Shown here one piece after another: positions 22,384-34,380 of a stretch of 64,000 bases of DNA. Numbering within the stretch: the stretch's first letter is position 1; each line of letters opens with the position of its first letter. The translations under genes and the position numbers were made by a program. The stretch is from Siphonodentalium dalli (lineage: Eukaryota; Mollusca; Scaphopoda; Gadilida; Siphonodentaliidae). Below the pieces are notes generated by a model that was not told the DNA's origin, made no database searches, and saw only the letters and a list, made by a program, of their open reading frames with translations. The DNA lies in the NCBI GenBank assembly GCA_032622095.1, contig CP136067.1, positions 197,368,052 to 197,432,051 of the forward strand, in the 5' to 3' direction.

Positions 22384-25300
22384 TACACACACCCTCAGAC
22401 GACGGGTTTTATATATATACTAGGGGGTTGCCCGTCACAAAATGACGGGTATATAAATTGTCTTTGTTATTTTCTAGTGTCCGCGTTCATGGACACATGG
22501 AATGGTCATGCTTCTCCTTTTTGTTACTGGATGCGCATTGGAACACTTTATTTCACTAAAACTGTATTTCTACACACCCAGTCATAATATGCGCATGCAC
22601 ATATTGAACGAAACAAAATCAGTATATTATTTAAATACTATGCACCAACTGAAACATACTCAATTCAGGAGCCTACATTCGGGAGCTTGCTGCACATTTT
22701 GAATGGACCCCCTTTGGAACCTGTATTCAGCATGCCGCCTAATGATCACACGCCTGCACTGCGCGGCCCGTTTGTATGAACACTTTATTTCAATAAAACT
22801 GTATTTTTACCCCCACCCCCATCTCCCCAACCCATGTATATGCATGCACATATGGAACGCAACAATCAAAATATTTTACTTTATCTATACTAACTGAAAC
22901 AGGCTCAATTCGGAATCTTTATTTAGAGGGGTAGGGGCATACAGCCCCTTTCTGCGCTTCGCGCACATTATATGATCTTAAACTGCGTGAGCTTCGCGCA
23001 CATTTAGGGAGCTTGCAGCACATTTTAAACGGACCCTGTATCAACATGCAGCCTATTGATCGCACGCCCTGCACTGCGTGGCCCATTTGTATGAACACTT
23101 TATTTCAATAAAACTGTATTTTTGCCCCCACCATCATCTCCCCAACCCACGTAGGCATAAGCATGCACATATATGGTCGCAACAATCAAGATATTTTACT
23201 TAATCTATACTAACTGAAACAGGCTCAATTCGGAACCTTTATTTAGCGGGGGAGGGGCCTGCAGCCCTTTTGTGAGCTTCGCGCACACTATATGAATTTA
23301 AACTGCGTGCGCTTCGCGCATTGTGATCTTTTAAACATTTATTCTTGTATCAGATTTGCACTCAACCGAAAGATTAAAAGAGCTTTAATTAGCGTCGGCA
23401 GTATTGTTAACACTGTAGGCCCTATTATTAGGCCAGTCCCGGGAATGTGCTTTTTCCAACTGAGTTCCGGCGAAGTTACTGAGTTCACGGTACCCATAAA
23501 TATTGGGTACCGCTTACCCACGTGTATACCGGTACTCCTTCGATTCCACACTCAATGCACAACTTTCGTATCAAAGACAGCATTCTTTACTTATGTTCAA
23601 ACACAACTGGCAAATTAAAATACCATATTAGCACCCATTCCCAACGACGAGTCTTGGATCTACACACCACTACATCCACCCATTCCCAACGACGGTAGAA
23701 CGTTCGAGTCTTGACTCTACACCCCACTATACATGCACTTCCGCGACAAAATCAACATTCGTTACCTAAATTCACACTGAACCTGAACTGACACATTAAT
23801 TTCCAACAACGCTTTGGTAGAGCGCATGGAAGTTTCGCCTACAATAGCAAAGCAAGTGTTGGTTTGCGTTCGACGTCAATGACGTCATTTCGACAAACGT
23901 CATAAGAAATAGTGTCTACTTGAGTGCAAATGCTGCATTTGGGGAGCATGTTAGATCTCAGGTTTGCTTTAACCAATCGGCGTGAAATTTGGTGAGTCAC
24001 CTTTTATGACACACTATAGGTCGGGGTACAAATTTGGGCCACATTGGATGCATGGTTGAAAAGTTATAAACGCGCCAAAAGCGTGACCGAGTTATACACA
24101 CACAGACAGATACACACACACACAGACGACGGGTTTTATATATATAGACTAGGGGGTTGCCCGTCACAAAATGACGGGTATATAAATGTTCTTTGTCATT
24201 TTCTAGTGTCCGCTTTCATGGACACATGGAATGGTCATGCTTCTCTTTTTTTGTTACTGGATGCGCGTTGGAACACTTTATTTCACTAAAACTGTATTTC
24301 TACATACCCAGTCTACATATGCGTATGCACATATTGAACGAAACAAAATCAGTATATTATTTAAATACTACTATGCACCAACCGAAACATACTCAATTCA
24401 GGAGCCTTCATTTGGGAGCTTGTTGCACATTTTGAACGGACCCACTTTGGAACCTGTATTCCGCTTGCCGCCTAATGACCATACGCCTGCACTGTGTGGT
24501 CCATTTGTATGAACACTTTTCAATAAAATTGTATTTTTTACCCCCACCCTCATCTCCTCAACCCATGTATATGCATGCACATATGGAACGCAACAATCAA
24601 AATATTGTACTTTATCTATACTGAAACAGGCTCAATTCGGGAGACTTTATTCAGCGGTAGACTTTATGCCCCTTTCTGCGGATCGCGCACATTATATATG
24701 ATCTTGAACTGCGTGAGCTTCGCGCACATATAGGGAGCTTGCAGCACATTTTAACCCCCTTTGGAACCTGTATTATGCATGCAGCCTAATGATCACACGC
24801 CATGCATTGCGCGGCCCATTTGTATGAAAACTTTATTTCAATAAAACTGTATTTTTGCCCCCAACATCATCTCCCCAACCCACGTATATATATGCATGCA
24901 CATATGGAACGCAACAATCAAGATATTTTACTTTATCTATAGGGCCTACTAACTGAAACAGGCTCTATTCGGAACCTTTATTTAGCGGGGGAGGGGTCTG
25001 CAGCCTCTTAGTGAGCTTCGCGCACATTATATGAATTTAAACTGCGTGCGCTTCGCGCACATTGTGATCTTTTAAACATTTATTCTTTTATCAGATTTGC
25101 ACTCAACCGAAAGATTAAAAGAACATTAATTAGCGTCGGCAGTATTACTTACACTGTAGGCTCTATTATTAGGCCTGTCCCGAGAATGTGATTTTTCTAA
25201 CTGAGTTTGGCGAATTTACTGAGTTCACGGTACCCACTGGCGGGAGGTCAGACTGTCCATTCGCCATCTTCCATGTATACTGGTACTCCTTCGATACCAC

Positions 25301-25893
25301 ACTCAATGCACAACTTTCGTATCAACGACAGCATTATTTACTTATGTTCAAACCCAACTGGCAAATTAAAATAGAATCAAAATACCATATTAGAATTAGT
25401 ACCCATGCCCAACGACGAACGTTCGAGTCTTGACCCCACTACATCCACCCATTCCCAACGACGGTAGAACGTTCGAGTCTTGACTACACCCCACTATACA
25501 TGCACTTCCGCTACAAAATCAACATTCGTTATCTAAATTCACAATGTACCTGAACTGACACATACAATTAGCGCTTATTTCCAACAACTCTTTGGTTGAG
25601 CGCATGGAAGTTTCGCCTACAATAGCAAAGCAAGTGTTGGTTTGCGTTCGACGTCAATGACGTCATTTGGACAAACGTCATAAGAAAGAAATAGTGTCTA
25701 CTTGAGTGCAGATACCGCATTTGGGGACCATGTTAGATCTCAGGTTTGCTCGGACCAATCGGCGTGAAATTTGGTGAGTCACCCTTTATGACACACTATA
25801 GGCAGTGGTACAAATTTGGGTCACATTGGACGCATGGTTAAACAGTTATAAACGCGCCAAAAGCGTAACCGAGTTATACACACACACACACAG

Positions 25894-25941
<48 letters not shown>

Positions 25942-27689
25942 GACGGGTTTTATATATATAGACTAGGGGGTTGCCCGTCACAAAATGACGGGTATATAAA
26001 TGTTCTTTGTTATTTTATAGTGTCCGCTTTCATGGACACATGGAATGGTCATGCTTCTCTTTTTTTGTTACTTTATGCGCGTTGGAACACTTTATTTCAC
26101 TAAAACTGTTTTTCTACACACCCAGTCTACATATGCGCATGCACATATTGAACGAAACAAAATCAGTATATTATTTAAATACTACTATGCACCAACTGAA
26201 ACATACTCAATTCAGGAGCCTTCATTCGGGAGCTTGTTGCACATTTTGAACGGACCCACTTTGGAACCTGTATTCCGCATGCCGCCTAATTATCATACGC
26301 CTTTACTGTGCGATCCATTTGTATGAACACTTTTCAATAAAATTGTATTTTTTACCCCCACCCCATCTCCCCAACCCATGTATATGCATGCACATATGGA
26401 ACGCAACAATCAAAATATTGTACTTTATCTATACTGAAACAGGCTCAATTCGGGAGACTTTATTTAGCGGGGAGGGGTCTACAACCCCTTTCTGCGCATC
26501 ACGCACATTGTATGATCTTAAACTGCGTGAGCTTCGTGCACACATAGGGATCTTGCAGCACATTTTAAACGGACCCCCTTTGGAACCTGTATTCAGCATG
26601 CAGCCTAATGATCACACGCCATGCATTGCGCGGCCCATTTGTATGAACACTTTGTTTCAATAAAACTGTATTTTTGCCCCCACCATCATCTCCCCAACCC
26701 ACGTATATACATGCACATATGGAACGCAACAATCAAGACTTTTATCTATAGGGCCTACTAACTGAAACAGGCTCTATTCGGAACCTTTATTTAGCGGGGG
26801 AGGGGTCTGCAGCCCCTTAGTGAGCTTCGCGCACATTATATGAATTTAAACTGCGTGCGCTTCGCGCACATTGTGATCTTTTAAACATTTATTCTTTTAT
26901 CAGATTTGCACTCAACCGAAAGATTAAAAGAACATTAATTAGCGTCGGCAGTATTACTTACACTGTAGGCTCTATTATTAGGCCTGTCCCGAGAATGTGA
27001 TTTTTCTAACTGAGTTTGGCGAATTTACTGAGTTCACGGTACCCACTGGCGGGAGGTCAGACTGTCCATTCGCCATCTTCCATGTATACTGGTACTCCTT
27101 CGATACCACACTCAATGCACAACTTTCGTATCAACGACAGCATTATTTACTTATGTTCAAACCCAACTGGCAAATTAAAATAGAATCAAAATACCATATT
27201 AGAATTAGTACCCATGCCCAACGACGAACGTTCGAGTCTTGACCCCACTACATCCACCCATTCCCAACGACGGTAGAACGTTCGAGTCTTGACTACACCC
27301 CACTATACATGCACTTCCGCTACAAAATCAACATTCGTTATCTAAATTCACAATGTACCTGAACTGACACATACAATTAGCGCTTATTTCCAACAACTCT
27401 TTGGTTGAGCGCATGGAAGTTTCGCCTACAATAGCAAAGCAAGTGTTGGTTTGCGTTCGACGTCAATTGGACAAACGTTATAAGAAATAGTGTCTACTTG
27501 AGTGCAGATACCGCATTTGGGGACCATGTTAGATCTCAGGTTTGCTCGGACCAATCGGCGTGAAATTTGGTGAGTCACCCTTTATGACACACTATAGGCA
27601 GTGGTACAAATTTGGGTCACATTGGACGCATGGTTAAACAGTTATAAACGCGCCAAAAGCGTAACCGAGTTATACACACACACACACAG

Positions 27690-27723
<34 letters not shown>

Positions 27724-29380
27724 GACGGGTTTTATATATATAGACTAGGGGTTGCCCGTCACAAAATGACGGGTATATAAATGTTCTTTGTCATTTTCTA
27801 GTGTCCGCTTTCATGGACACATGGAATGGTCATGCTTCTCTTGTTTTGTTACTGGATGCGCGTTGGAACACTTAATTCACTAAAACTGTATTTCTACACA
27901 CCCAGTCTACATATGCGCATGCACATATTGAACGAAACAAAATCAGTATATTATTTAAATACTACTATGCACCGACTGAAACATACTCAATTCAGGAGCC
28001 TTCTTTCGGGAGCTTGTTGCACATTTTGAACGGACCCACTTTGGAACCTGTATTCCGCATGCCGCCTAATTATCACACACCTGCACTGTGCGGTCCATTT
28101 GTATGAACACTTTTCAATAACATTATATGTTTTACTCCCACCCCATCTCCCCAACCCATGTATATGCATGCACACATGGAACGCAACAATCAAAATATTG
28201 TACTTTATCTATAATGAAACAGGCTCAATTCGGGAGACTTTATTTAGCGGGGAGGGGTCTACAGCCCCTTTCTGCGCACCGTGCACATTATATGATCTTA
28301 AACTGCGTAAGCTTCGTGCACATATATACAGGGAGCACATTTCAAACGGACTCCCATTTGTATGAACACTTTATTTCAATAAAACTATATTTCTGCCCCC
28401 ACCACATCTCCCCAACCCACGTATATGCAGGCACATATGGAACGCAACAATCAAGATATTTTACTTTATCTATATATAGAGCCTACTAACTGAAGCAGGC
28501 TCTATTCGGAACCCTTATTTAGCGCGGGGGGGGGGGGGGGGCTGCAGCCCCTTAGTGAGCTTCGCGCACATTATATGAATTTAAACTGCGTGCGCTTCGC
28601 GCACATTGTGATCTTTTAAACATTTATACTTTTATCAGATTATCAACCGAAAGATTAAAAGAACATTAATTAGCGTCGGTTTTGCGAGTTCACGGTACCC
28701 ATCCACTGGTGGGAGGTCAGACTGTCCATTCGCCATCTTCCGTGTATACCGGTACTCCTTCGATACCACACTCAATGCACAACTTTCGTATCAAAGACAG
28801 CATTATTTACTTATGTTCAAACCCAACTGGCGAATTAAAATACCATATTAGCACCCATGCCCAACGACGAAAGTACCCCACTACACCCACCCATTCCCAA
28901 CGACGGTAGAACGTTCGAGTCTTGACTACACCCCACTATACATGCACTTCCGCGACAAAATCAACATTCGTTATCTAAATTCACAATGAACCTGAAATGA
29001 CACATTAATTTAGCGCTTATTTCCAACAACGCTTTGGTTGAGCGCATGGAAGTTTCGCCTACAATAGCAAAGCAAGTGTTGGTTTGCGTTCGACGTCAAT
29101 GGCGTCATTTGGACAAACGTCATAAGAAATAGTGTCTACTTGAGTGCAGATATTGTATTTGGGGACCATGTTAGATCTCAGGTTTGCTTGGACCAATCGG
29201 AGTGAAATTTGGTGAGTCACCTTTTATGCCACACTACAGTCCGTGGTACAAATTTGGGCCACATTGGATTCATGGTTAAAAAGTTATAAACGCGCCAAAA
29301 GCGTGACCGAGTTATACACACACACACACACATATACACAGATACACACACACACAGACGACGGGTTTTATATATATAGA
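19496..29380 (-). mobile_element. Helitron tandem array 1 (five head-to-tail units)
   Basis: Read on the minus strand, each unit starts TCTATATATATAAAACCCG and ends with the hairpin CCCGTCATTTTGTGACGGG, seven bases, then CTAG. Those are Helitron hallmarks: 5' TC, 3' CTRR, and a hairpin about 11 nt before the end. The array is flanked by A on its 5' side (29381) and T on its 3' side (19495), matching A^T insertion without target duplication. Units are 19496-22419, 22420-24148, 24149-25962, 25963-27743 and 27744-29380. Each holds about three internal repeats of 250-320 bp and a CA microsatellite near the Helitron 5' end. No Rep/helicase is present, so the units are non-autonomous. Short ORFs inside are not genes. 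Confidence 0.82.
20312..21610. mobile_element. hAT-like non-autonomous element in Helitron unit 1
   Basis: Target duplication CCTGCAGC (20304-20311 and 21611-21618) flanks a 1.3-kb insertion. It starts CATGGATGTGGCTAGAGGG and ends CCTCTAGCCACATCCCTG, an inverted repeat with one mismatch. The 8-bp duplication and CAGGG-type end fit hAT. The empty site is visible in sister units, for example near 23260. Inside are four copies of a roughly 60-bp unit (CTTGAGTCGGAATCACACCA plus a poly-C tract) at about 20371-20637. These are followed by about three diverged 260-bp repeats containing CACACCGGGCCGACCATGGT hairpins. It encodes no transposase. Confidence 0.8.
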
Positions 29381-29385
29381 TAGAT

Positions 29386-29431
29386 CATTAACGTGAAGCA
29401 GGCGCGTATATAAAAGCGGCGTATATATATG
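29386..29431 (-). repeat. Right arm of foldback that hosts Helitron array 1
   Basis: Reverse-complement partner of 19426-19471, with one T/A-level difference in the centre. It is followed by a G-run and unassigned sequence. Confidence 0.75.
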
Positions 29432-29585
29432 GGCAGAGCAATGGGGGGGGGGGGGGGGTCTAGACCTTCCTGGAAATAAACTTCCTGCTGGAATTGTTGA
29501 TGGGGGAGGGGACATCCATACCTACCATGTTGGTACGTTCCTGAATATATGCTGATAAATAAGCTCGCAAAATGTGTACATCTAG

Positions 29586-30110
29586 CGGGAATAATGCGTT
29601 CAATCAAGCCTGCAAATAGTGTGCCTGTCATTTGCAGAATGAGGTCCCCAGAGGGTGAATTTAGTGACGATATCCCGCATAGCGGGCTAGCATCACTAAA
29701 TTCACCCTCTGGAGAGCTCATTCTGCTTAGGCATCATCTTCTGGGAAGTGTCTATGGTATCAAATTAACATTGTTTTAATTACATTTTCCCTTCTGGGAA
29801 GTTTCTATATCCCCTAATTTGCAGCAGAAAAAATGGCAACTTCAACTGGGGAACTTCATTCTGATCCTAGGTCTACCATAGCAGTTGACGGCCTAAGCAG
29901 AATAAGGTCCCCAGAGGGTGAATTTAGTGATGCTAGCCCACTTTGCGGGATAGCGTTACTAAATTCGCGCTCTGGGGACCTCATTCTGCAAATGACAGAC
30001 ACGCTATTTGCAGACTTGCGTTCAATGCCGTGCATAACGCTGAAATTTGCAGATGCACGTGTACTTATTATTCGGTGCGGGATGCACGTGTACTTATTAT
30101 TCGATGCGGC
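29586..30110. mobile_element. Nested palindrome element
   Basis: Two hairpins built on GGTCCCCAGAGGGTGAATTT (29633-29728 and 29886-29988) are reverse complements of each other. They are enclosed by a further inverted repeat: CTGCAAATAGTGTGCCTGTC on the left, and GACAGACACGCTATTTGCAG on the right near 30000. The joining segment ends CTGCTTAGG/CCTAAGCAG, so the symmetry is nearly continuous. A 29-bp direct duplication (GATGCACGTGTACTTATTAT) follows at about 30052-30110. It is non-coding and has the same design as family B but unrelated sequence. Confidence 0.7.
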
Positions 30111-30200
30111 TCAATCTGAGAAAAGTATCGTAATGATCCATCAAAACGCCATAGATAAAACAAAATCCATGTTACTTAACGGCGCTCGCCTATAGTTATC

Positions 30201-30477
30201 TGTATTCAATGATGTTCCCCTTTTACTCTGACAAATATATAGCAGAAATAAAACAGCGGCTCAGATGCAAAAAGCACCTACAAGTATATATAGTTATCTA
30301 TATAATATAAAAGTGTATAGCATATGTCTGTCTATCTGACTGTCTGCGATTTATCTCCCAGATAACTGGACCGATTTCAACCAGATTTGTCGCAGTGACT
30401 CGGAGTACTCCGGTGGGTGATATAAAGATAGTTTTCCCAATTTTGATTAAATAAAAAGTTGAGGAGTTCAATATAAA
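30201..30477. repeat. Diverged interspersed repeat
   Basis: It contains GTCTGTCTATCTGACTGTCT and CTCCCAGATAACTGGACCGA, reminiscent of the 5' parts of non-autonomous Helitron-like repeats. The boundaries are unclear. Confidence 0.3.
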
Positions 30478-30823
30478 TGATCAGATATCGGTTTTTGAGG
30501 TTTGATATTTCAATTGTTTGTGGCCCAGAAACACGCCATTAAAAGGATGGTATCGGTCAAAATTGCGGATGAACATGGATAACTCTAAAGACAAGTGGTA
30601 ATATGGCCATATTTCGTGAATACTCAAGTGATAATACGGCGATATTTCGTTGAACAAAATGTTGATAAATAACAAGTTTTGGGAAATTTGATACCATAGT
30701 TGACAGTGGTTAGTTTATTTTGTTGTAATTAATAGATTCTGATAACTAAAGCGTATTTTGAAGAAATGCTGTTGTTGTATCTTGATATTATGGGGACCCT
30801 CTGATCGGATTGAGTGCCTTTAA
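30478..30823 (-). mobile_element. MITE family A, copy 4 (truncated)
   Basis: It ends CTGATCGGATTGAGTGCCTTTAA and shares internal blocks with the other copies. The opposite end is truncated at TGATCAGATATCGGTTTTT. Confidence 0.68.
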
Positions 30824-31510
30824 GGTGAATGGAGATAATCAGGAGTATATGTTTATCGGTACAATGTGACATCAGTATTCGGATTATAATTGGTAATGTG
30901 GTATGGATTGACTTTTCCATCCGTCCGTCTGTGCCTGTCTGTATTGCCGTCTGTCCGTCCGGGCACATATCTCAGCCATGGGTTATCGGATCTGCATGGA
31001 TGGAATTTGGTATATAGGTTCGCCATCTTGACTGCATCCAACGGAGTTATCCTTCTGTGCTCATATGTATATATCATGGTTTTGTATCGTTCACACATTA
31101 ATCACAGTTATGGATTATCGGATCTGAAATCAGCTTGTCCATCTTGCCATTCGTCATTAGACTCGACTTGGTTCTATAGTTTCTGGTAATTTTGTTTTAA
31201 ACTCGGCACAGATATTTACCACAAGGGAGACCTGTGCCCTTGTGATTATAACTTCGGTCCAACTTTTCTTTAGTGGAGTTAGCCCCTTTTTTGACATAAA
31301 TCATTTTATCCGAACTTGTACCTATTCATTGTCCACAGTGGTCGGGATTTTTTATTTTTTTTTATTATAATATAATAATAATAATAAAAATTCCCAGACC
31401 CCTGTGACATTTCCTGTTCAATGTTTTTGATCCGATGGTGAGCTCGGTCGGACTTTTTAACTGAGTTACATGATCCACAATTTTTATTTTTATAAATTAT
31501 TGCCACATAC
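30824..31510. repeat. Diverged repetitive sequence
   Basis: It contains CATCCGTCCGTCTGTGCCTG-like runs and two copies of GGTTATCGGATCTG/GGATTATCGGATCTG (about 30979 and 31112). An AATAATAATAA stretch lies near 31372. No gene was seen. Confidence 0.35.
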
Positions 31511-31513
31511 TAT

Positions 31514-31660
31514 TAGTTATCTTCGGCAACATCGGGGGTACATGGAGATTTAATACCTGGATGTCGATTTTGAACCCCGAGGCGGAGCCGATGTGTTCAA
31601 AAAGAGACACCCAGGTATTACATCTCGTGTACCCCACGGTGTTGCCGGAGATAATGATTT
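31514..31660. repeat. Inverted repeat of about 45-bp arms
   Basis: The left arm TTATCTTCGGCAACATCGGG (and on through TACCTGG) pairs with the right arm ACACCCAGGTATTACATCTC through GGTGTTGCCGGAGATAA, around a roughly 45-nt loop. Next to it, TTTTGTCCCCACA (31657) is mirrored by TGTGGGGACAATT (near 33173). The satellite below may therefore sit inside a larger TIR element of about 31.66-33.19 kb. Confidence 0.55.
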
Positions 31661-31849
31661 TGTCCCCACAACAATAACCATGTCTCCTTAATTGAAGTGT
31701 GTTTTTCATAGGTTATCCGATTAATTCACACCAATAAGAATAATTCAATAGGTGACCTAAGGATCCGGCGTCAGGTGACGTCAAATTCGGCGTGCGAGAG
31801 CAACGTCACGATTGGTGGAAACTGCCAGTTCAAGAGTCATTCATATACC

Positions 31850-33066
31850 CCCGATATTTCACGTGGTCATATACCCCCGATGTTTCACGTGGTAATATAC
31901 CCCCATGTTTCACGTGCTCATATACCCATGATGTTTCACGTGCTCATATACCCCCGATGTTTCACGTGCTCATATACCCCCATGTTTCACGTGCTCATAT
32001 ATATACCCCCATGTTTCACGTGCTCATATACCCCCATGTTTCACGTGCTCATATACCCCCATGTTTCACGTGCTCATATACCCATGATGTTTCACGTGCT
32101 CATATACCCCCATGTTTCACGTGCTCATATACCCCCATGTTTCACGTGCTCATATACCCCCATGTTTCACGTGCTCATATACCCCCATGTTTCACGTGCT
32201 CATATACCCCCATGTTTCACGTGCTCATATACCCCCATGTTTCACGTGCTCATATACCCCCATGTTTCACGTGCTCATATACCCCCATGTTTCACGTGCT
32301 CATATACCCCCATGTTTCACGTGCTCATATACCCCCATGTTTCACGTGCTCATATACCCCCATGTTTCACGTGCTCATATACCCCCATGTTTCACGTGCT
32401 CATATACCCCCATGTTTCACGTGCTCATATACCCATGATGTTTCACGTGGTAATATACCCCCATGTTTCACGTGCTCATATATCCCCATGTTTCACGTGC
32501 TCATATACCCCCATGTTTCACGTGCTCATATACCCCCATGTTTCACGTGCTCATATACCCCCATGTTTCACGTGCTCATATACCCCCATGTTTCACGTGC
32601 TCATATACCCCCATGTTTCACGTGCTCATATACCCCCATGTTTCACGTGCTCATATACCCCCATGTTTCACGTGCTCATATACCCCCATGTTTCACGTGC
32701 TCATATACCCCCCATGTTTCACGTGGTAATATACCCCCATGTTTCACGTGCTCATATACCCCCATGTTTCACGTGGTAATATACCCCCATGTTTCACGTG
32801 CTCATATACCCCCATGTTTCACGTGCTCATATACCCCCATGTTTCACGTGCTCATATACCCCCGATGTTTCACGTGGTAATATACCCCCATGTTTCACGT
32901 GCTCATATACCCCCCATGTTTCACGTGCTCATATACCCCATGTTTCACGTGCTCATATACCCCCCATGTTTCACGTGCTCATATACCCCCATGTTTCACG
33001 TGCTCATATACCCCCATGTTTCACGTGCTCATATACCCCCGATGTTTCACGTGCTCATATACCCAT
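31850..33066 (+). repeat. 25-bp satellite with 48 CACGTG E-boxes
   Basis: Tandem array with unit ATGTTTCACGTGCTCATATA plus CCCCC. I counted 48 CACGTG hexamers by eye. Most units are identical; variants have GGTAATA for GCTCATA, or CCCATGATG/CCCCGATG spacing changes of 1-2 bp. Because 25 is not a multiple of 3, all three forward frames stay open and give 25-residue repeats (MFHVLIYPHVSRAHIPPCFT and so on). I regard these as artefacts: there is no start context or conserved frame, and indels shift the phase freely. It lies inside intron 1 of the Ras-like gene. Confidence 0.95.
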
Positions 33067-33195
33067 GATGTTTGGCGGACGTTCTCTTATACCCCGATGT
33101 AAGGGTGACGGGGGACATGGTGAATTAAACGTGACGTTGTAGCCAATCAGATTGCTAGTTACAACCGAATGATGTGGGGACAATTAATTTTATCC

Positions 33196-33740
33196 CATCT
33201 TTTACTCATTCACTCCTTTGCTAATTGCTATATAACTTGACACAGGAATTTGTCATCTTGGAACCTGTACACATGCTCTATATTATGAGGTTGTTATGAA
33301 TAATTTGAAGGATGTTTTGTTCTAATACAAATGTTAATATAGCTTGCAGGCCATACCAGTGATGTTTACCCAGCTAGATTGACACCAGTCGATCACGAAA
33401 ATGCAAGAAAAATCATAGGTCATGTGTTTACTTTTTAAAATAAATCCCCAAGTCTACGACAGGGCTATCTCACAGCCAAATTTGATCTGGAAAAACCCAG
33501 AACTATAGCAGCCAGTTAAATAAATTTACCGCTCACAAAAATCCATTTCCCCATTCATTCACCAGTTTAAATTATTTAGATAGTATGTACAAATCAAATA
33601 AACGCGATGTCATCCTTTAATAACGTGTCGCATGTATCAGGTGAAGGTCATTCTTCAGTTACCTTCACCTTTAGCATTCCACGGTGTACTCGCTCCCCGA
33701 CTCTAGAACACATTTAGCTCCCTGATTCCTTTACACAGAT
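33196..33740. other. Intron sequence, nothing recognised
   Basis: AT-rich, with a small hairpin GGTGAAGGT...ACCTTCACC near 33639-33670. No gene was seen. Confidence 0.3.
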
Positions 33741-33761
33741 AGCCAATCTCTACCAGAGCGC

Positions 33762-34371
33762 CAGACTCCATGCAGGGTTTACCTCCCTTGATGACTCGAC
33801 TGGTGCGCTCTGGTAGAGATTGCCAGAGCGCACCAGTCATATACTTCCTTTCTGACTCTGTCACCGGCTGGGTACTAGTTTCCGTTTCTATATTTAGCGC
33901 GGGGTTTTCCGAACAAAATGGTGAAAACCGATCGCCCCAAAGTCAAATTTCCTATGTGCTTTGAGAACGATTCTCGCACTAAAAAATAATGACAGAATGG
34001 AGGATCAGAGCGGTAGTTTTGTTAACGATTTTCGCAAGCAACTCATCAAAATTGGAGCAAATTAGAACTCTTGTGTCTGACTTGCCATGCGTGTTGTCGT
34101 GACACTGTCGTCCATGTGCGTTTTGACTTTTGTGGTGATAAAATAATCGGAGAATCGAATCACACCGTTTTGAAATATAGTTCTTCGGTTTTAGTGGGAC
34201 TTTTCAAACTTAAGGTTCAAAATTTGTACAAATTGTGTTCGATATTTTGTGTGCTTAACAAGGGCAGCATATATCTTATTTTCGCGGAAGTCCACCAAAT
34301 GTGGGTGAAATGTCGCCGGTTGCAGCGGTCTTACCGAGTCACCAAGGGAGGTAAACCCTGCATGGAGTCTG
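33762..34371. mobile_element. TIR element family D
   Basis: Inverted repeats of 37 bp, CAGACTCCATGCAGGGTTTA onward (33762-33798) and its reverse complement (34335-34371), differ at one or two positions. The left TIR lies in the loop of another hairpin (CAATCTCTACCAGAGCG at 33744 with its complement to 33822), so two palindromes interlock. A solo relative is at 12601-12645. A 102-codon ORF inside has no known motif. Confidence 0.65.
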
Positions 34372-34380
34372 ACAGATAGC

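Noticed and set aside
19553-28909. Several ORFs of 60-185 codons in Helitron array 1
   Set aside because: They follow the repeat units, are not kept between units as proteins, and show no domain.
31775-33142. Long ORFs (up to 362 codons) of 25-residue repeats
   Set aside because: They are the 25-bp satellite read in three frames; all forward frames are open and indels move between them. No domain or start context.
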